Shown here: piece after piece, positions 1 through 7,178 of the stretch
Layout of the letters: each line of letters begins with the position of its first letter
Position numbering within the stretch: the stretch's first letter is position 1
NCBI GenBank assembly: GCA_964632865.1
Contig: CAZWDH010000128.1
Location: 1-18,413 of the forward strand
Source: JAHDWY01 sp964632865
Lineage (GTDB): Bacteria; Hydrogenedentota; Hydrogenedentia; Hydrogenedentales; SLHB01
Direction: 5' to 3'
Length of the DNA: 18,413 nucleotides
Position numbers and translations under genes: made by a program
The notes under the pieces: generated by a model
Database searches by the model: none
Told to the model about the DNA's origin: nothing
The model's input: only the letters and a program-made list of their open reading frames with translations

Positions 1-198
1 ATGCAGGAACCCCTCCAGACCAGCCGCATGCTTCCTCCCAGCGAGCGCGGCGTCATGCGGTGGGACAAGAACCCCTGGGCCGTCACTTCCGGCGACTTCT
101 CCCATCCCGAAGGCATCCTGGAAAGCAGCGGCGTGTTCTGGCTGCTTCCCTACTGGATGGGCCGGTACTGCGGGTTTATCGAGGCGCCGGCAGGATAG
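1..198 (+). CDS. 3' part of an unidentified protein (probably 5'-truncated by the window edge)
   Basis: The frame is open from the first base to a TAG at 196-198, giving up to 65 residues. The methionine at base 1 may be internal, because no upstream sequence is visible to show a ribosome binding site. The peptide looks like a genuine C-terminal end: it is rich in aromatic residues, with GVFWLLPYWMGRYCGFIEAP at the end and NPWAVTSGDFSHPEG before it, as in the last helix and loop of large secreted hydrolases or lyases. I do not recognise the family and assign no function. A long hairpin lies directly after the stop, which fits the end of a transcription unit. An antisense frame running through here (150-1367) is judged a shadow. 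Confidence 0.5.
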   Translation: MQEPLQTSRMLPPSERGVMRWDKNPWAVTSGDFSHPEGILESSGVFWLLPYWMGRYCGFIEAPAG

Positions 199-200
199 TT

Positions 201-255
201 GAGGCAGCCAGATACAGGCCGTGCCGTATTTCTGAAATGCGGCATGGCCTGCCTC
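201..255 (+). terminator. Long hairpin after the first gene, terminator-like
   Basis: Bases 217-230 pair with 236-249 over 14 positions, two of them G-T wobbles, closing a 5-base loop (TCTGA). An outer stem, GAGGCAG (201-207) with CTGCCTC (249-255), flanks a one-sided bulge. It begins two bases after the TAG at 196-198. No U-tract follows, so factor-independent termination is uncertain; an RNA-stabilising 3' structure is the alternative. Confidence 0.5.
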
Positions 256-350
256 ATTTGCGCATCAAGGGTTCCACTCGTATTCCAATGCATCTCGCGC
301 GCTCCGAGATAAATAATTGAAGTATGGAGGCTTGGGAATAAAACCTTCCT

Positions 351-380
351 TTGCGACCGGCTTTGTCTCATTGGTATACG
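351..380 (+). promoter_or_regulatory. Possible sigma70-type promoter for the hsp20 gene
   Basis: TTGCGA (351-356) and TATACG (375-380) are separated by 18 bases. Each matches 4 of 6 consensus positions, so the match is only moderate. A transcript starting near 387 would run straight into the dyad at 396-414, the usual place for a repressor site. No heat-shock sigma motif and no CIRCE element was seen. Confidence 0.3.
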
Positions 381-395
381 TTTTGCTTCCCGACC

Positions 396-414
396 AGTGA
401 CGCGATACGTCACT
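396..414. promoter_or_regulatory. Perfect dyad, candidate operator of the hsp20 gene
   Basis: AGTGACG, spacer CGATA, then CGTCACT form a perfect 7-5-7 inverted repeat 35 bases before the start codon. Its size and symmetry suit a dimeric helix-turn-helix repressor. It does not resemble CIRCE (TTAGCACTC-N9-GAGTGCTAA), so HrcA is not implied. The regulator is unknown. Confidence 0.45.
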
Positions 415-449
415 TGAACTTTGAATAAGGCCGTAGGAGGTGAATCGTC

Positions 450-1208
450 ATGATTGAGCAAGAACGCAAGCCGGCGGAAGCGGCCCGCTCGGCGCGCTCG
501 AAATGGCTCTTCGCTGTCGTGGGCGCGCTCGTTGTAGCGGTCTCGATTCAAAGCATCTACCTGTGGCAAATGCACGATCGCCTGGAGAAAGCGGTCGCGG
601 CCCACACCGATGCAGACGATTGGATCGAAATCCCGCGCCCGGACTCGCTGGACCCGAATCGTCCCGGCCATTCGCAGTCCAGCGCAACGCCACCGGGCAA
701 CCTGTCCTTTGGCATGCCGGACCCGCTCCTGCAACCCTTTGACGCGAAAACATGGGATCCGTTCCAGGAAATGGATCGCATGCGATCCGAAATGGACCGG
801 ATGTTTAATGAGGCCTTTCGGCGATTTCACACCAGTCCCCGATTCAGCAGTCTCGCCGGACCGAATAGGTACAGCCCCAGCTTCGACCTTACCGAGGAGC
901 CGGACCGATACGTGGTGAAGGTTGACGTACCGGGTGCCAGCGAACACGACATTACCGTGACCTTGGAGGGTCAGAACATCACGATCAGTGGGACGCGCAC
1001 TGACACGCGGTCTCAAGAGGAGGACGGCAAGTTGTTGCGTCAGGAACGGGTCACAGGTCAGTTTCATCGAACGCTGACGCTGCCAAAGCCGGTGGACGAT
1101 ACCCAAATGAAGACCACCTACGAAGACGGAGTGTTCACCGTGACGTTGCCTAAACTGAGTACGCCCCACGATTCCGTCGATTCCAGCGAGAGCGTTCGCA
1201 TGAAGTAA
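450..1208 (+). CDS. Membrane-anchored small heat shock protein (Hsp20/alpha-crystallin family)
   Basis: The protein has 252 residues; typical bacterial Hsp20 proteins have about 140-160. Residues 1-18 are basic, 19-38 form one hydrophobic segment (KWLFAVVGALVVAVSIQSIY), 45-105 are a polar proline-rich linker, and 105-127 form an amphipathic segment of the EMDRMRSEMDRMFNEAF type. The alpha-crystallin domain spans about 143-236, from SPSFDLTEEPDRYVVKVDVP to the conserved GVFTVTLPK. The family binds unfolding proteins without ATP. With arginines and a lysine before the membrane segment, the positive-inside rule places the chaperone domain outside the cytoplasm, which is unusual and is an inference. 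AGGAGGT at 435-441 lies 8 bases before the ATG. The gene appears to be monocistronic, between its own dyad and a strong terminator. Confidence 0.85.
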   Translation: MIEQERKPAEAARSARSKWLFAVVGALVVAVSIQSIYLWQMHDRLEKAVAAHTDADDWIEIPRPDSLDPNRPGHSQSSATPPGNLSFGMPDPLLQPFDAKTWDPFQEMDRMRSEMDRMFNEAFRRFHTSPRFSSLAGPNRYSPSFDLTEEPDRYVVKVDVPGASEHDITVTLEGQNITISGTRTDTRSQEEDGKLLRQERVTGQFHRTLTLPKPVDDTQMKTTYEDGVFTVTLPKLSTPHDSVDSSESVRMK

Positions 1209-1238
1209 CCCTTGTATTCGCGCAAGAGAGCGTAAAGC

Positions 1239-1286
1239 CGCAAAAGGCGTCCCGCGCGCTTCGCGCCGGGCGCCTTTTGCGTTTTT
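1239..1286 (+). terminator. Intrinsic terminator after the hsp20 gene
   Basis: CGCAAAAGGCG (1239-1249) pairs perfectly with CGCCTTTTGCG (1271-1281). The stem continues inward through CCCG/CGGG and CGCG/CGCG with one bulged C, and TTTTT follows at 1282-1286. It starts 30 bases after the hsp20 stop and isolates that gene from the sigma fusion downstream. Confidence 0.85.
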
Positions 1287-1345
1287 GACCGCGCCGTGTC
1301 GATATGGAGGTAGAATGCAACGGCACGAGACGAAAGGCGGCACCC

Positions 1346-4009
1346 ATGCAAACCAACGATGCAACACTCTGGGAGCAGTGGAAAACGCGCAACGATGCGG
1401 ACGCCTTCATGGAACTGGTGTTGCGCCATTCAGGGATGGTGTACGCCACGTGCAGACGGGTCTCGGGCAACGCGACCGAGGCGGAGGATCTGACACAGGA
1501 TTGCTTTATCGAACTTCTCGATGCGCGCGTTCGGGTCGAGGGATCGCTGGCCCCGTGGCTTCATACCGTGGCGTACCGCCGGAGCCTCGACAAGGCGAAG
1601 TCGGAGCGGCGGCGCACCGAACGGGAAGCGCGCTATGCCGAGGCCTTCGAGGTGCCCGTGGAGCCGTCCCCGGACGACGTGCTCGCACTTGTGGATGAAG
1701 CGATTGCTGCATTGCCCGATCCCATCCGCAGTGCCGTTATCGAACGATTTCTGGAGGGCAAGACTCACGGCCAAGTCGCGGGGACGCTCGGCGTGTCGGA
1801 ATCCACCGTGCGGTATCGGATCGATCAAGGGATCGGACGCATTCGCCAAACCCTCAAGCAGCGCGGGGTCGCGATTGGCGCCGTCGCGCTTGCACGTATT
1901 CTTGAAACCGAAATCGCAATGGCAGCGCCGGCGGGATTGACAGCGTCGGTCGCCAAAATGGCGCTCGCGCGTGCGGGGGCCGCGTCCGCGGACGGTGCTG
2001 CGACTTCAGTAGGGATCGCAGCGAAGGTGGGCCTTGCCGTGGTTGCGTTAATCGCGGTCGCCGGAACCGTTGCATACCTTAGCGGGGGTGAAAAGACGGC
2101 GACGTCCACACCTGCGGCGAATGTAATACGAGTTAGCGATCAGCCCACCGTATCCGAACCGGAAGTCGTGCCGATCGCCACGGACAACACCTCGGCATCC
2201 CCTTTGGCGGGACCCGCGGAAAGAATCGGCGCAGCTTCGGTTGACGCACCAGAGGACGCAACCCTCAGCGGCTACGTGATCGACGAAGGCGGCTATCCCA
2301 TCATCGGCGCGAACGTCGCCCTCATCACGTGGGCAAGTGGATACGACTACCGCGGCACGAGGTCATGGTTAACCGAAACGGACGATGCGGGCCACTACTC
2401 GTTCACCGGTTTCAAGCATAGTCCGCCCTACGATCGGCTTGGCTTTGCCGACGTGAGCGCGTCCGCGTTGGGCTACGAGACCGTGGGTAAACGCGTATCG
2501 ATTCAATATGGCGAGACCATCGACGACGTCGCCTTCACGCTGCCCCCAGGCGCGACGGTGCGGGGGCGGGTGCTCGCACCGAAAGGCGATCCGGTTGCAT
2601 CCGCGGTCGTGAATTGCCGATCTGCAAATACTTCTTCGCTGCCCTATCAGTTTACCGCCACCGACGGGGATGGGCGGTTTGTTCTCGGGATTGGCAAGCC
2701 CGGTTCCGCGGCGTTGGTCATCACCACCAAGGACGACAAGGAGACGCTGTTTCACTCCGTGCCCATGGGAACGAATGAAGAGATCGTACTCACGATGCAG
2801 CAACCGGCTGCCTTGATCGGACGGCTCACGTGGAGCGATGGCGCACCGGCGACAGACTTGCATCTGAGCCTCACGTGCCGCTACCCGATGCCCGGCGAGA
2901 CGCCGGACTATGCGAATCAGGTTCAATCCCACAATGCCTTCGAAATCGGCACAGGCTACATTCACGCTACCGAGAGTAGTGGCAACGGGCGTTTCTCCTT
3001 CGAGTCTTTCGCGCCGGGGCCGGACTTCGTTCTCAACGCCTCGCGACGCGTCGGAGACCCTGATGATCCAAGATCGGAGAAGGTGGGGACGTTTCATTTG
3101 GGTCCTATCGCGCCGGGGCAGGATTTCGTGTGGAATGGCGTGATTCCGATGGAAGTCGATCTCATGCAGGTCACCGGCACGGTCCGTGGTCGGCAATCCG
3201 GCAAGCCGCTCGACACCGTCCTCGTGGCCTACGAGCGCGTTGGCGGCGGTTCCCATTCGTGGGCGTCGCCCGACCTCGTCACCGGCCATTACGACATCGC
3301 GATTGCCGAGCCGGGTACCTACCTGATCTGGCCGCGCTACAACGGCGTCGACATGGGGACGGAGAAAGCGGCCCTGGGACAGAAGGTCACCTGGACGGCG
3401 GGCGAAACGCTGGAACTGGACTTCGAATTGCCTGAGCCCTTTTCGCTGTCGGCGCGAGTGGTGGACGTGGAAGGCAATCCCATCACCGAGGCGGACGTGA
3501 ATTACGACCCCAGTTCGGTTCCCGGCGCATTGGACGAGGAAGGCCGCTGCGGCTGGCACGGCTTCGCCCCGTACCACGACGCGCGAATCGGGATTGAGAA
3601 AGAAGGATATCTCCGGACCGAAACCGAAACCATCGCGGGCGAACCCGGCGTCGTCTACCCGGAAGAGACGCTCGTCCTTTACGAAAGCGGTGGCATCGAA
3701 GGCACGATCGTTTACCCCGACGGCACGCCGGCCGCGAATACCCGCGTTGCGGTGATATTCGAGTCCAAGAATTTCTCCCTCCGCACCAACGGACAACAGA
3801 CGAACCGCGTGCAAGTATCCGGGACCACCGATAGCGAGGGGCGCTTCGCCTTCGCTCATGGCTTTCCCGCCGTCTCTGGAGAAGTGTCTACCCGCGTGGC
3901 CAATACTAGACGATTCGCATCAGATGAAATCCCTGCCCAAATCTATCCGGGGTCGATTATCGACATTGGCACGCTTACCCTACACGTGCTTGCGCAGAAT
4001 GAAGTTTAA
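1346..4009 (+). CDS. ECF sigma factor fused through a membrane segment to six carboxypeptidase-regulatory-like repeats
   Basis: The protein has 887 residues from ATG 1346. Sigma region 2 covers about 20-95 (AFMELVLRHSGMVYATCRR, then AEDLTQDCFIELL) and region 4 about 113-173 (ALPDPIRSAVIERFLEGKTH, then VSESTVRYRIDQGIGRIRQ). An Ala-rich linker leads to one membrane segment at about 227-246 (VGLAVVALIAVAGTVAYL). Six beta-sandwich repeats of the CarboxypepD_reg type follow at about 307-398, 403-484, 489-600, 609-694, 700-780 and 783-881, with recurring G-V/T-V-x-D/G-x-x-G-x-P and DxxGRF signatures. The likely role is directing RNA polymerase under control of an extracytoplasmic sensory tail, with no separate anti-sigma factor; this is inferred. 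An upstream in-frame ATG at 1304 would add 14 residues, but 1346 aligns with the sigma start at 18288. A GGAGG at 1306-1310 is too far upstream to serve it. Confidence 0.85.
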   Translation: MQTNDATLWEQWKTRNDADAFMELVLRHSGMVYATCRRVSGNATEAEDLTQDCFIELLDARVRVEGSLAPWLHTVAYRRSLDKAKSERRRTEREARYAEAFEVPVEPSPDDVLALVDEAIAALPDPIRSAVIERFLEGKTHGQVAGTLGVSESTVRYRIDQGIGRIRQTLKQRGVAIGAVALARILETEIAMAAPAGLTASVAKMALARAGAASADGAATSVGIAAKVGLAVVALIAVAGTVAYLSGGEKTATSTPAANVIRVSDQPTVSEPEVVPIATDNTSASPLAGPAERIGAASVDAPEDATLSGYVIDEGGYPIIGANVALITWASGYDYRGTRSWLTETDDAGHYSFTGFKHSPPYDRLGFADVSASALGYETVGKRVSIQYGETIDDVAFTLPPGATVRGRVLAPKGDPVASAVVNCRSANTSSLPYQFTATDGDGRFVLGIGKPGSAALVITTKDDKETLFHSVPMGTNEEIVLTMQQPAALIGRLTWSDGAPATDLHLSLTCRYPMPGETPDYANQVQSHNAFEIGTGYIHATESSGNGRFSFESFAPGPDFVLNASRRVGDPDDPRSEKVGTFHLGPIAPGQDFVWNGVIPMEVDLMQVTGTVRGRQSGKPLDTVLVAYERVGGGSHSWASPDLVTGHYDIAIAEPGTYLIWPRYNGVDMGTEKAALGQKVTWTAGETLELDFELPEPFSLSARVVDVEGNPITEADVNYDPSSVPGALDEEGRCGWHGFAPYHDARIGIEKEGYLRTETETIAGEPGVVYPEETLVLYESGGIEGTIVYPDGTPAANTRVAVIFESKNFSLRTNGQQTNRVQVSGTTDSEGRFAFAHGFPAVSGEVSTRVANTRRFASDEIPAQIYPGSIIDIGTLTLHVLAQNEV

Positions 4010-4030
4010 CGATGAGATTTTAGAATCGAC

Positions 4031-4101
4031 CTACCGCAACTTCTCGATGCTATCAATGAGCGCAGCGCAGAAGAATCGTTCTCGTCGCTTATGGCAGGGT
4101 G
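4031..4101 (-). pseudogene. Decayed 3' end of a second DegT-type aminotransferase gene
   Basis: Read on the minus strand, this stretch matches the last 24 codons and stop of the intact aminotransferase gene ending at 9708. The 18 bases at the stop (4031-4048) are identical to 9708-9725, and the rest aligns to 9782 with substitutions. Copy 1 lacks one codon and one further base, so the frame is broken: HPAISDEN, then a shift, then FFCAALIDSIEKLR and TAG, against HPAMSDDDNEYLCAALIDCIEKLR in the intact gene. No homology is visible beyond about 4102, where the end of the radical SAM gene lies 20 bases away. It encodes nothing useful now and is best read as a duplication or insertion scar. Confidence 0.75.
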
Positions 4102-4120
4102 ATTCTCGCAAGACTATGCA

Positions 4121-5908
4121 CTATGTCAGCGGAACCAAGGTCCGGAAAAGGTCCCTGATTCCCGAGTCTTCCTCCGTTCGACAAAGCCGCTCCAGCCCGG
4201 CGCAAACGCCATCGTGCGAGGTGGCGAGCAGGCGCTCTCCAATATCTCGATAAAGACTGCCTGTAATCAACTCACTCGCGAAGGTGAGAACACAGTCATC
4301 GATTCGTTCGCGCAGTGACGCGCGGCCGCGCGCGGTTGGACATGCATACGCCTTACCGGCCATGTGCGTTGCATTGCGCAGGGCGTTTTTGGTGGACCCG
4401 ACTTTGCGCAAGGCTTCCAACGCCATGAGTCCCACCAACAGCGGACTGCGCCGGAGTCCGTCCGGCGGTACGATATTCATTTCGCTGTGGTCTGCAATGC
4501 ACAATGCGGACAGGTACTCCATGGAACCCGGCTCCCCATATAGCAACGTTCCTGCTTCATGGCATTCCTCAAAAGCCCGAGCCCCGGGTTGCGCACTGAA
4601 GCAACCGGCCATCAGGCTGATATGATTGTCAATGCAGAACTGTGCGACGTCGCAACCTGTATTGGAGTCAATGGAGTCAAATCGATCGTACGGAAGGCCG
4701 AATATGAACGAACCTTGGATGGAGATGCCGAAGCGCTGTATCTTCCGAATCTGGCGGGCGTAGTATTCAGGAACCGATAGACCGCTCTCTTCGATCTCGA
4801 ATCGACAGTGTTTGTTTATGTGCTCCAAGTTCTCCATGTTCAGGCTTTCAAAACCGATTTCGAATAGGAGCGCGCCGGCCAGCCGCAGCCGCTCCAGCAG
4901 TTTTTCGTTCGACGCAACTTCAATGGAGATCTGTGCCATGAACGGCACCCGCAATTTGCGCTCGATGATCCCGTCCAACATCTCGTCCAACGCTTCGCCG
5001 CCCAGAAGCAGGTTGTCCGTCGTAAACAGGAATACGGGATAGTCCACCGAGTCCGCTTTTCGATCGTATGACGCGAGTTCGGCAAGAAAATCGTCCGGTG
5101 TGCGCGTGCAGAGCCGTCGTTGATTGATCGGCATGGTGGAGATGGAGCAGAAGCTGCAGTTGTAGGGACAGCCGAGCAGCGGTGCGACCGGGTTGACCCG
5201 AATCTTATTGGCGAGATACCGCCCCAGGAACGGGACTTTGCCGCGTGTCTGCATGCAGATAGGCGGCAAGGGTTCCACGTTGCGCCGCTCTTTCCATACG
5301 CCATCCTCGATTGTGGTTTGTCCCGTGTACTCCCGTTTCAACGTGCCCTGTTCCAAGTCACGCAGAATGTCGCCCATTACGTTCGAGTCGGCCGGACCGC
5401 GTGCCGTTACGACCAGCTCTGGATGGGGGCAATGATCTCGGATAAAAATGTCTACGTCCCCTGTCGCGGTTGAAACGTGAATCCCCCCCAGCACGACGGG
5501 AATGCGGGCATGATTCAGAACGATGGTTGCGGCTACGGCGACGGGGAAGTTGGAGCTGATCGACGTAACGAATACCGCGTCCGGTGTCGAACCTTGACGC
5601 GTGATGATAGCGCCTATCCCACGTCGACTGTCATCGGCTTGTATTACTTTCGCTTCGGCGGCCAATTTTGCGACCTGGTTCCCGACGTAGATTGCCGCCC
5701 CGTTCTCCAGACCGAAGGTATCCACCATGGTTTGCCTGCGCTTGCTCAAGTCAAAGCGCAGAAAATCGAGGTAGTTTCCTTCATCAAGGCCGGCAGTGTC
5801 ACGATTCGTAAGATAGGATATGAGATCCAGTGGCGATTGGCACCTGGGCCCTTCGCCGCTCATAAAATCAAACGTCGCCGGGTTGTAGACGATAAAGTAC
5901 CTGTGCAT
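4121..5908 (-). CDS. Radical SAM protein with a possible N-terminal B12-binding-like region
   Basis: The protein has 595 residues. The radical SAM signature is CxxxCxxC at C247, C251 and C254 (GCPYNCSFCSI), which ligates the 4Fe-4S cluster used to split S-adenosylmethionine. Residues about 75-185 resemble the Rossmann-like cobalamin-binding half of B12-dependent radical SAM enzymes (DAVFVTSIS, then IPVVLGGIHVSTATGDVDIF), but no DxHxxG base-off motif is visible, so cobalamin binding is uncertain. Family features after the cluster include LLFEIGFESLN near 345 and GSFIFGLPYD near 398. No signal peptide or membrane segment is seen, so it should be cytoplasmic. GGGAG (5918-5922 on this strand) sits 9 bases before the ATG. 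No biosynthetic neighbours share its strand, so the substrate is unknown; methyltransfer or ring chemistry would fit the class. Confidence 0.8.
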   Translation of the reverse strand: MHRYFIVYNPATFDFMSGEGPRCQSPLDLISYLTNRDTAGLDEGNYLDFLRFDLSKRRQTMVDTFGLENGAAIYVGNQVAKLAAEAKVIQADDSRRGIGAIITRQGSTPDAVFVTSISSNFPVAVAATIVLNHARIPVVLGGIHVSTATGDVDIFIRDHCPHPELVVTARGPADSNVMGDILRDLEQGTLKREYTGQTTIEDGVWKERRNVEPLPPICMQTRGKVPFLGRYLANKIRVNPVAPLLGCPYNCSFCSISTMPINQRRLCTRTPDDFLAELASYDRKADSVDYPVFLFTTDNLLLGGEALDEMLDGIIERKLRVPFMAQISIEVASNEKLLERLRLAGALLFEIGFESLNMENLEHINKHCRFEIEESGLSVPEYYARQIRKIQRFGISIQGSFIFGLPYDRFDSIDSNTGCDVAQFCIDNHISLMAGCFSAQPGARAFEECHEAGTLLYGEPGSMEYLSALCIADHSEMNIVPPDGLRRSPLLVGLMALEALRKVGSTKNALRNATHMAGKAYACPTARGRASLRERIDDCVLTFASELITGSLYRDIGERLLATSHDGVCAGLERLCRTEEDSGIRDLFRTLVPLT

Positions 5909-5922
5909 TGGCAGTTGCTCCC

Positions 5923-6383
5923 AGTGTCAGCTACCGCGGAAATTCCACGTGGAATGCTTCGAGGACATCCGCCATCCGCTTCTCCAAGCACGAGGCACAA
6001 AACGCTCGAACCGTGGCCCAGTCGCGTCAGCGCAACCAGAATCTTGGACGACGAGTCTGTAAAGGTAAGAGAAGGAAAGCCGGACCAGAGTTACATGAAG
6101 GGTCTTGCAATGGCCTTCGCGCTGGCGGAGACGATTAGTCGCGGCCAAATCTCAATGCAAGCTATGCATTCAAAAGGAGTTAGGTAATCGGCGCGGGCGG
6201 GCGGATGAAGGACTACGAAATGCCAGCGAATTTGTGATCCTCCCGACAAAAGTCCTTCGTCTTGCTGTATAGTGGATACGGGGTCACTGCGAGTATCTGG
6301 ATGGATTTGTGGTCGGGGGAGCTTGGCTCTCAGTTTCTGATACTCGAGTTGGTTGCGGCTGGTCGAAAGGGGGATGGGCCGTC
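5923..6383. other. Divergent intergenic region between the radical SAM gene and the sigma factor gene
   Basis: About 460 bases with no convincing gene. It must hold the promoters of both flanking transcription units, but only weak candidates are visible, such as TATAGT at about 6270 without a well-spaced -35. On the minus strand a short open frame (5931-6026) ends in ADVLEAFHVEFPR and lacks a clear start; it may be a decayed gene end. Other open frames here run antisense into the radical SAM gene and have no recognisable motif. Confidence 0.5.
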
Positions 6384-7097
6384 GTGCCGGGCACCTTCAA
6401 GACAACTTCCTGGACCGTGGTCTTGACCGCAAAGCAGGAAGATGACCTTGCTTCGCGAGACGCGCTCCAATCCTTGTGCGAATCATACTGGCCGCCTCTG
6501 TACTCCTATGTCCGGCACAGGGGTTATTCCATTGAAAATGCCAAAGACTTGACGCAGGAATTCTTCGCGACGCTACTTGCCAAGAATTACCTGCATGATG
6601 TCGAACCGGCCAAGGGGCGTTTCCGATCGTTCTTGCTGGTTGCGCTGAACCACTTCCTTGCCAATGAGCACGATCGGAACCAGACGTTGAAACGCGGGGG
6701 AGGGCAGATCCGATTGTCGCTGGATGTGTTGGAAGCCGAGCGACGCTACATCCAGGGACCACGCCACACGCTGAGTGCCGAGGCCATCTTCGATGCCGAA
6801 TGGGCGCGCACGATTATCCAACTGGCCCTCACGCGACTGGAGGCGGAGTATGGGGACCAGGGTAAATCTCGATTGTTTGATACGCTCCGAAGTTGTTTGT
6901 CCGGGGCCAGATCCGACCGTTCGTACCAGGAATTGGCGGACACCTTGGGTATTACCGTAGGTGCAGTAAAGGTAGCGGTACATCGATTACGCAAGCGGTA
7001 CGGCATCCTGTTGCGCGACGAAGTGGCCAAGACGTTGGAACGTCCTGAAAACATTGAACAGGAGTTGAGGTACCTCGCCGCGGCCGCAGGATTTTGA
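6384..7097 (+). CDS. ECF-type sigma factor paired with a Ser/Thr kinase gene
   Basis: The protein has 237 residues from GTG 6384. The opening KTTSWTVVL is characteristic of an ECF subgroup found in planctomycetes and acidobacteria, usually next to Ser/Thr kinase genes. Sigma region 2 follows (YWPPLYSYVRHRGYSIENAK, DLTQEFFATLL, GRFRSFLLVALNHFLANE), then a family-specific linker (LSLDVLEAERRY), then region 4 with the helix-turn-helix SYQELADTLGITVGAVKVAV and HRLRKRYG. AGGGGGA at 6368-6374 is well placed for GTG 6384. An upstream GTG at 6309 would add 25 residues that do not resemble the family. The kinase gene follows 81 bases later on the same strand, so the two are probably co-transcribed. 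Known members lack a classical anti-sigma gene, and the kinase is the presumed input. Confidence 0.85.
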   Translation: MPGTFKTTSWTVVLTAKQEDDLASRDALQSLCESYWPPLYSYVRHRGYSIENAKDLTQEFFATLLAKNYLHDVEPAKGRFRSFLLVALNHFLANEHDRNQTLKRGGGQIRLSLDVLEAERRYIQGPRHTLSAEAIFDAEWARTIIQLALTRLEAEYGDQGKSRLFDTLRSCLSGARSDRSYQELADTLGITVGAVKVAVHRLRKRYGILLRDEVAKTLERPENIEQELRYLAAAAGF

Positions 7098-7178
7098 GCT
7101 GGGCTGCAGGTTTCCTGAATGTGCGTTGTGAATTTCAGACCCGAGGTGGATACCCGGCGAAGAGATGGATTCCTTTGT

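Noticed and set aside
450..1208. CIRCE-type heat-shock control of the hsp20 gene
   Set aside because: No TTAGCACTC-N9-GAGTGCTAA or near match occurs upstream; the dyad present is different.
1285..1316. TTGACC and TAGAAT as a promoter for the sigma fusion, overlapping the terminator T-run
   Set aside because: The spacer is 20 bases, outside the normal range, although both hexamers are good. It is not listed as a feature but may deserve transcript mapping.
150..1367. A 405-codon open frame on the minus strand across the hsp20 gene
   Set aside because: It is antisense to a clear Hsp20 gene with a good ribosome binding site and terminator. Its translation is Arg/His-rich with no domain, as expected of a GC-rich shadow frame.
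2369..3859. A 496-codon minus-strand open frame
   Set aside because: It is antisense to the repeat tail of the sigma fusion. The regular beta-sandwich repeats on the plus strand explain the sequence, and the reverse translation has no recognisable domain.
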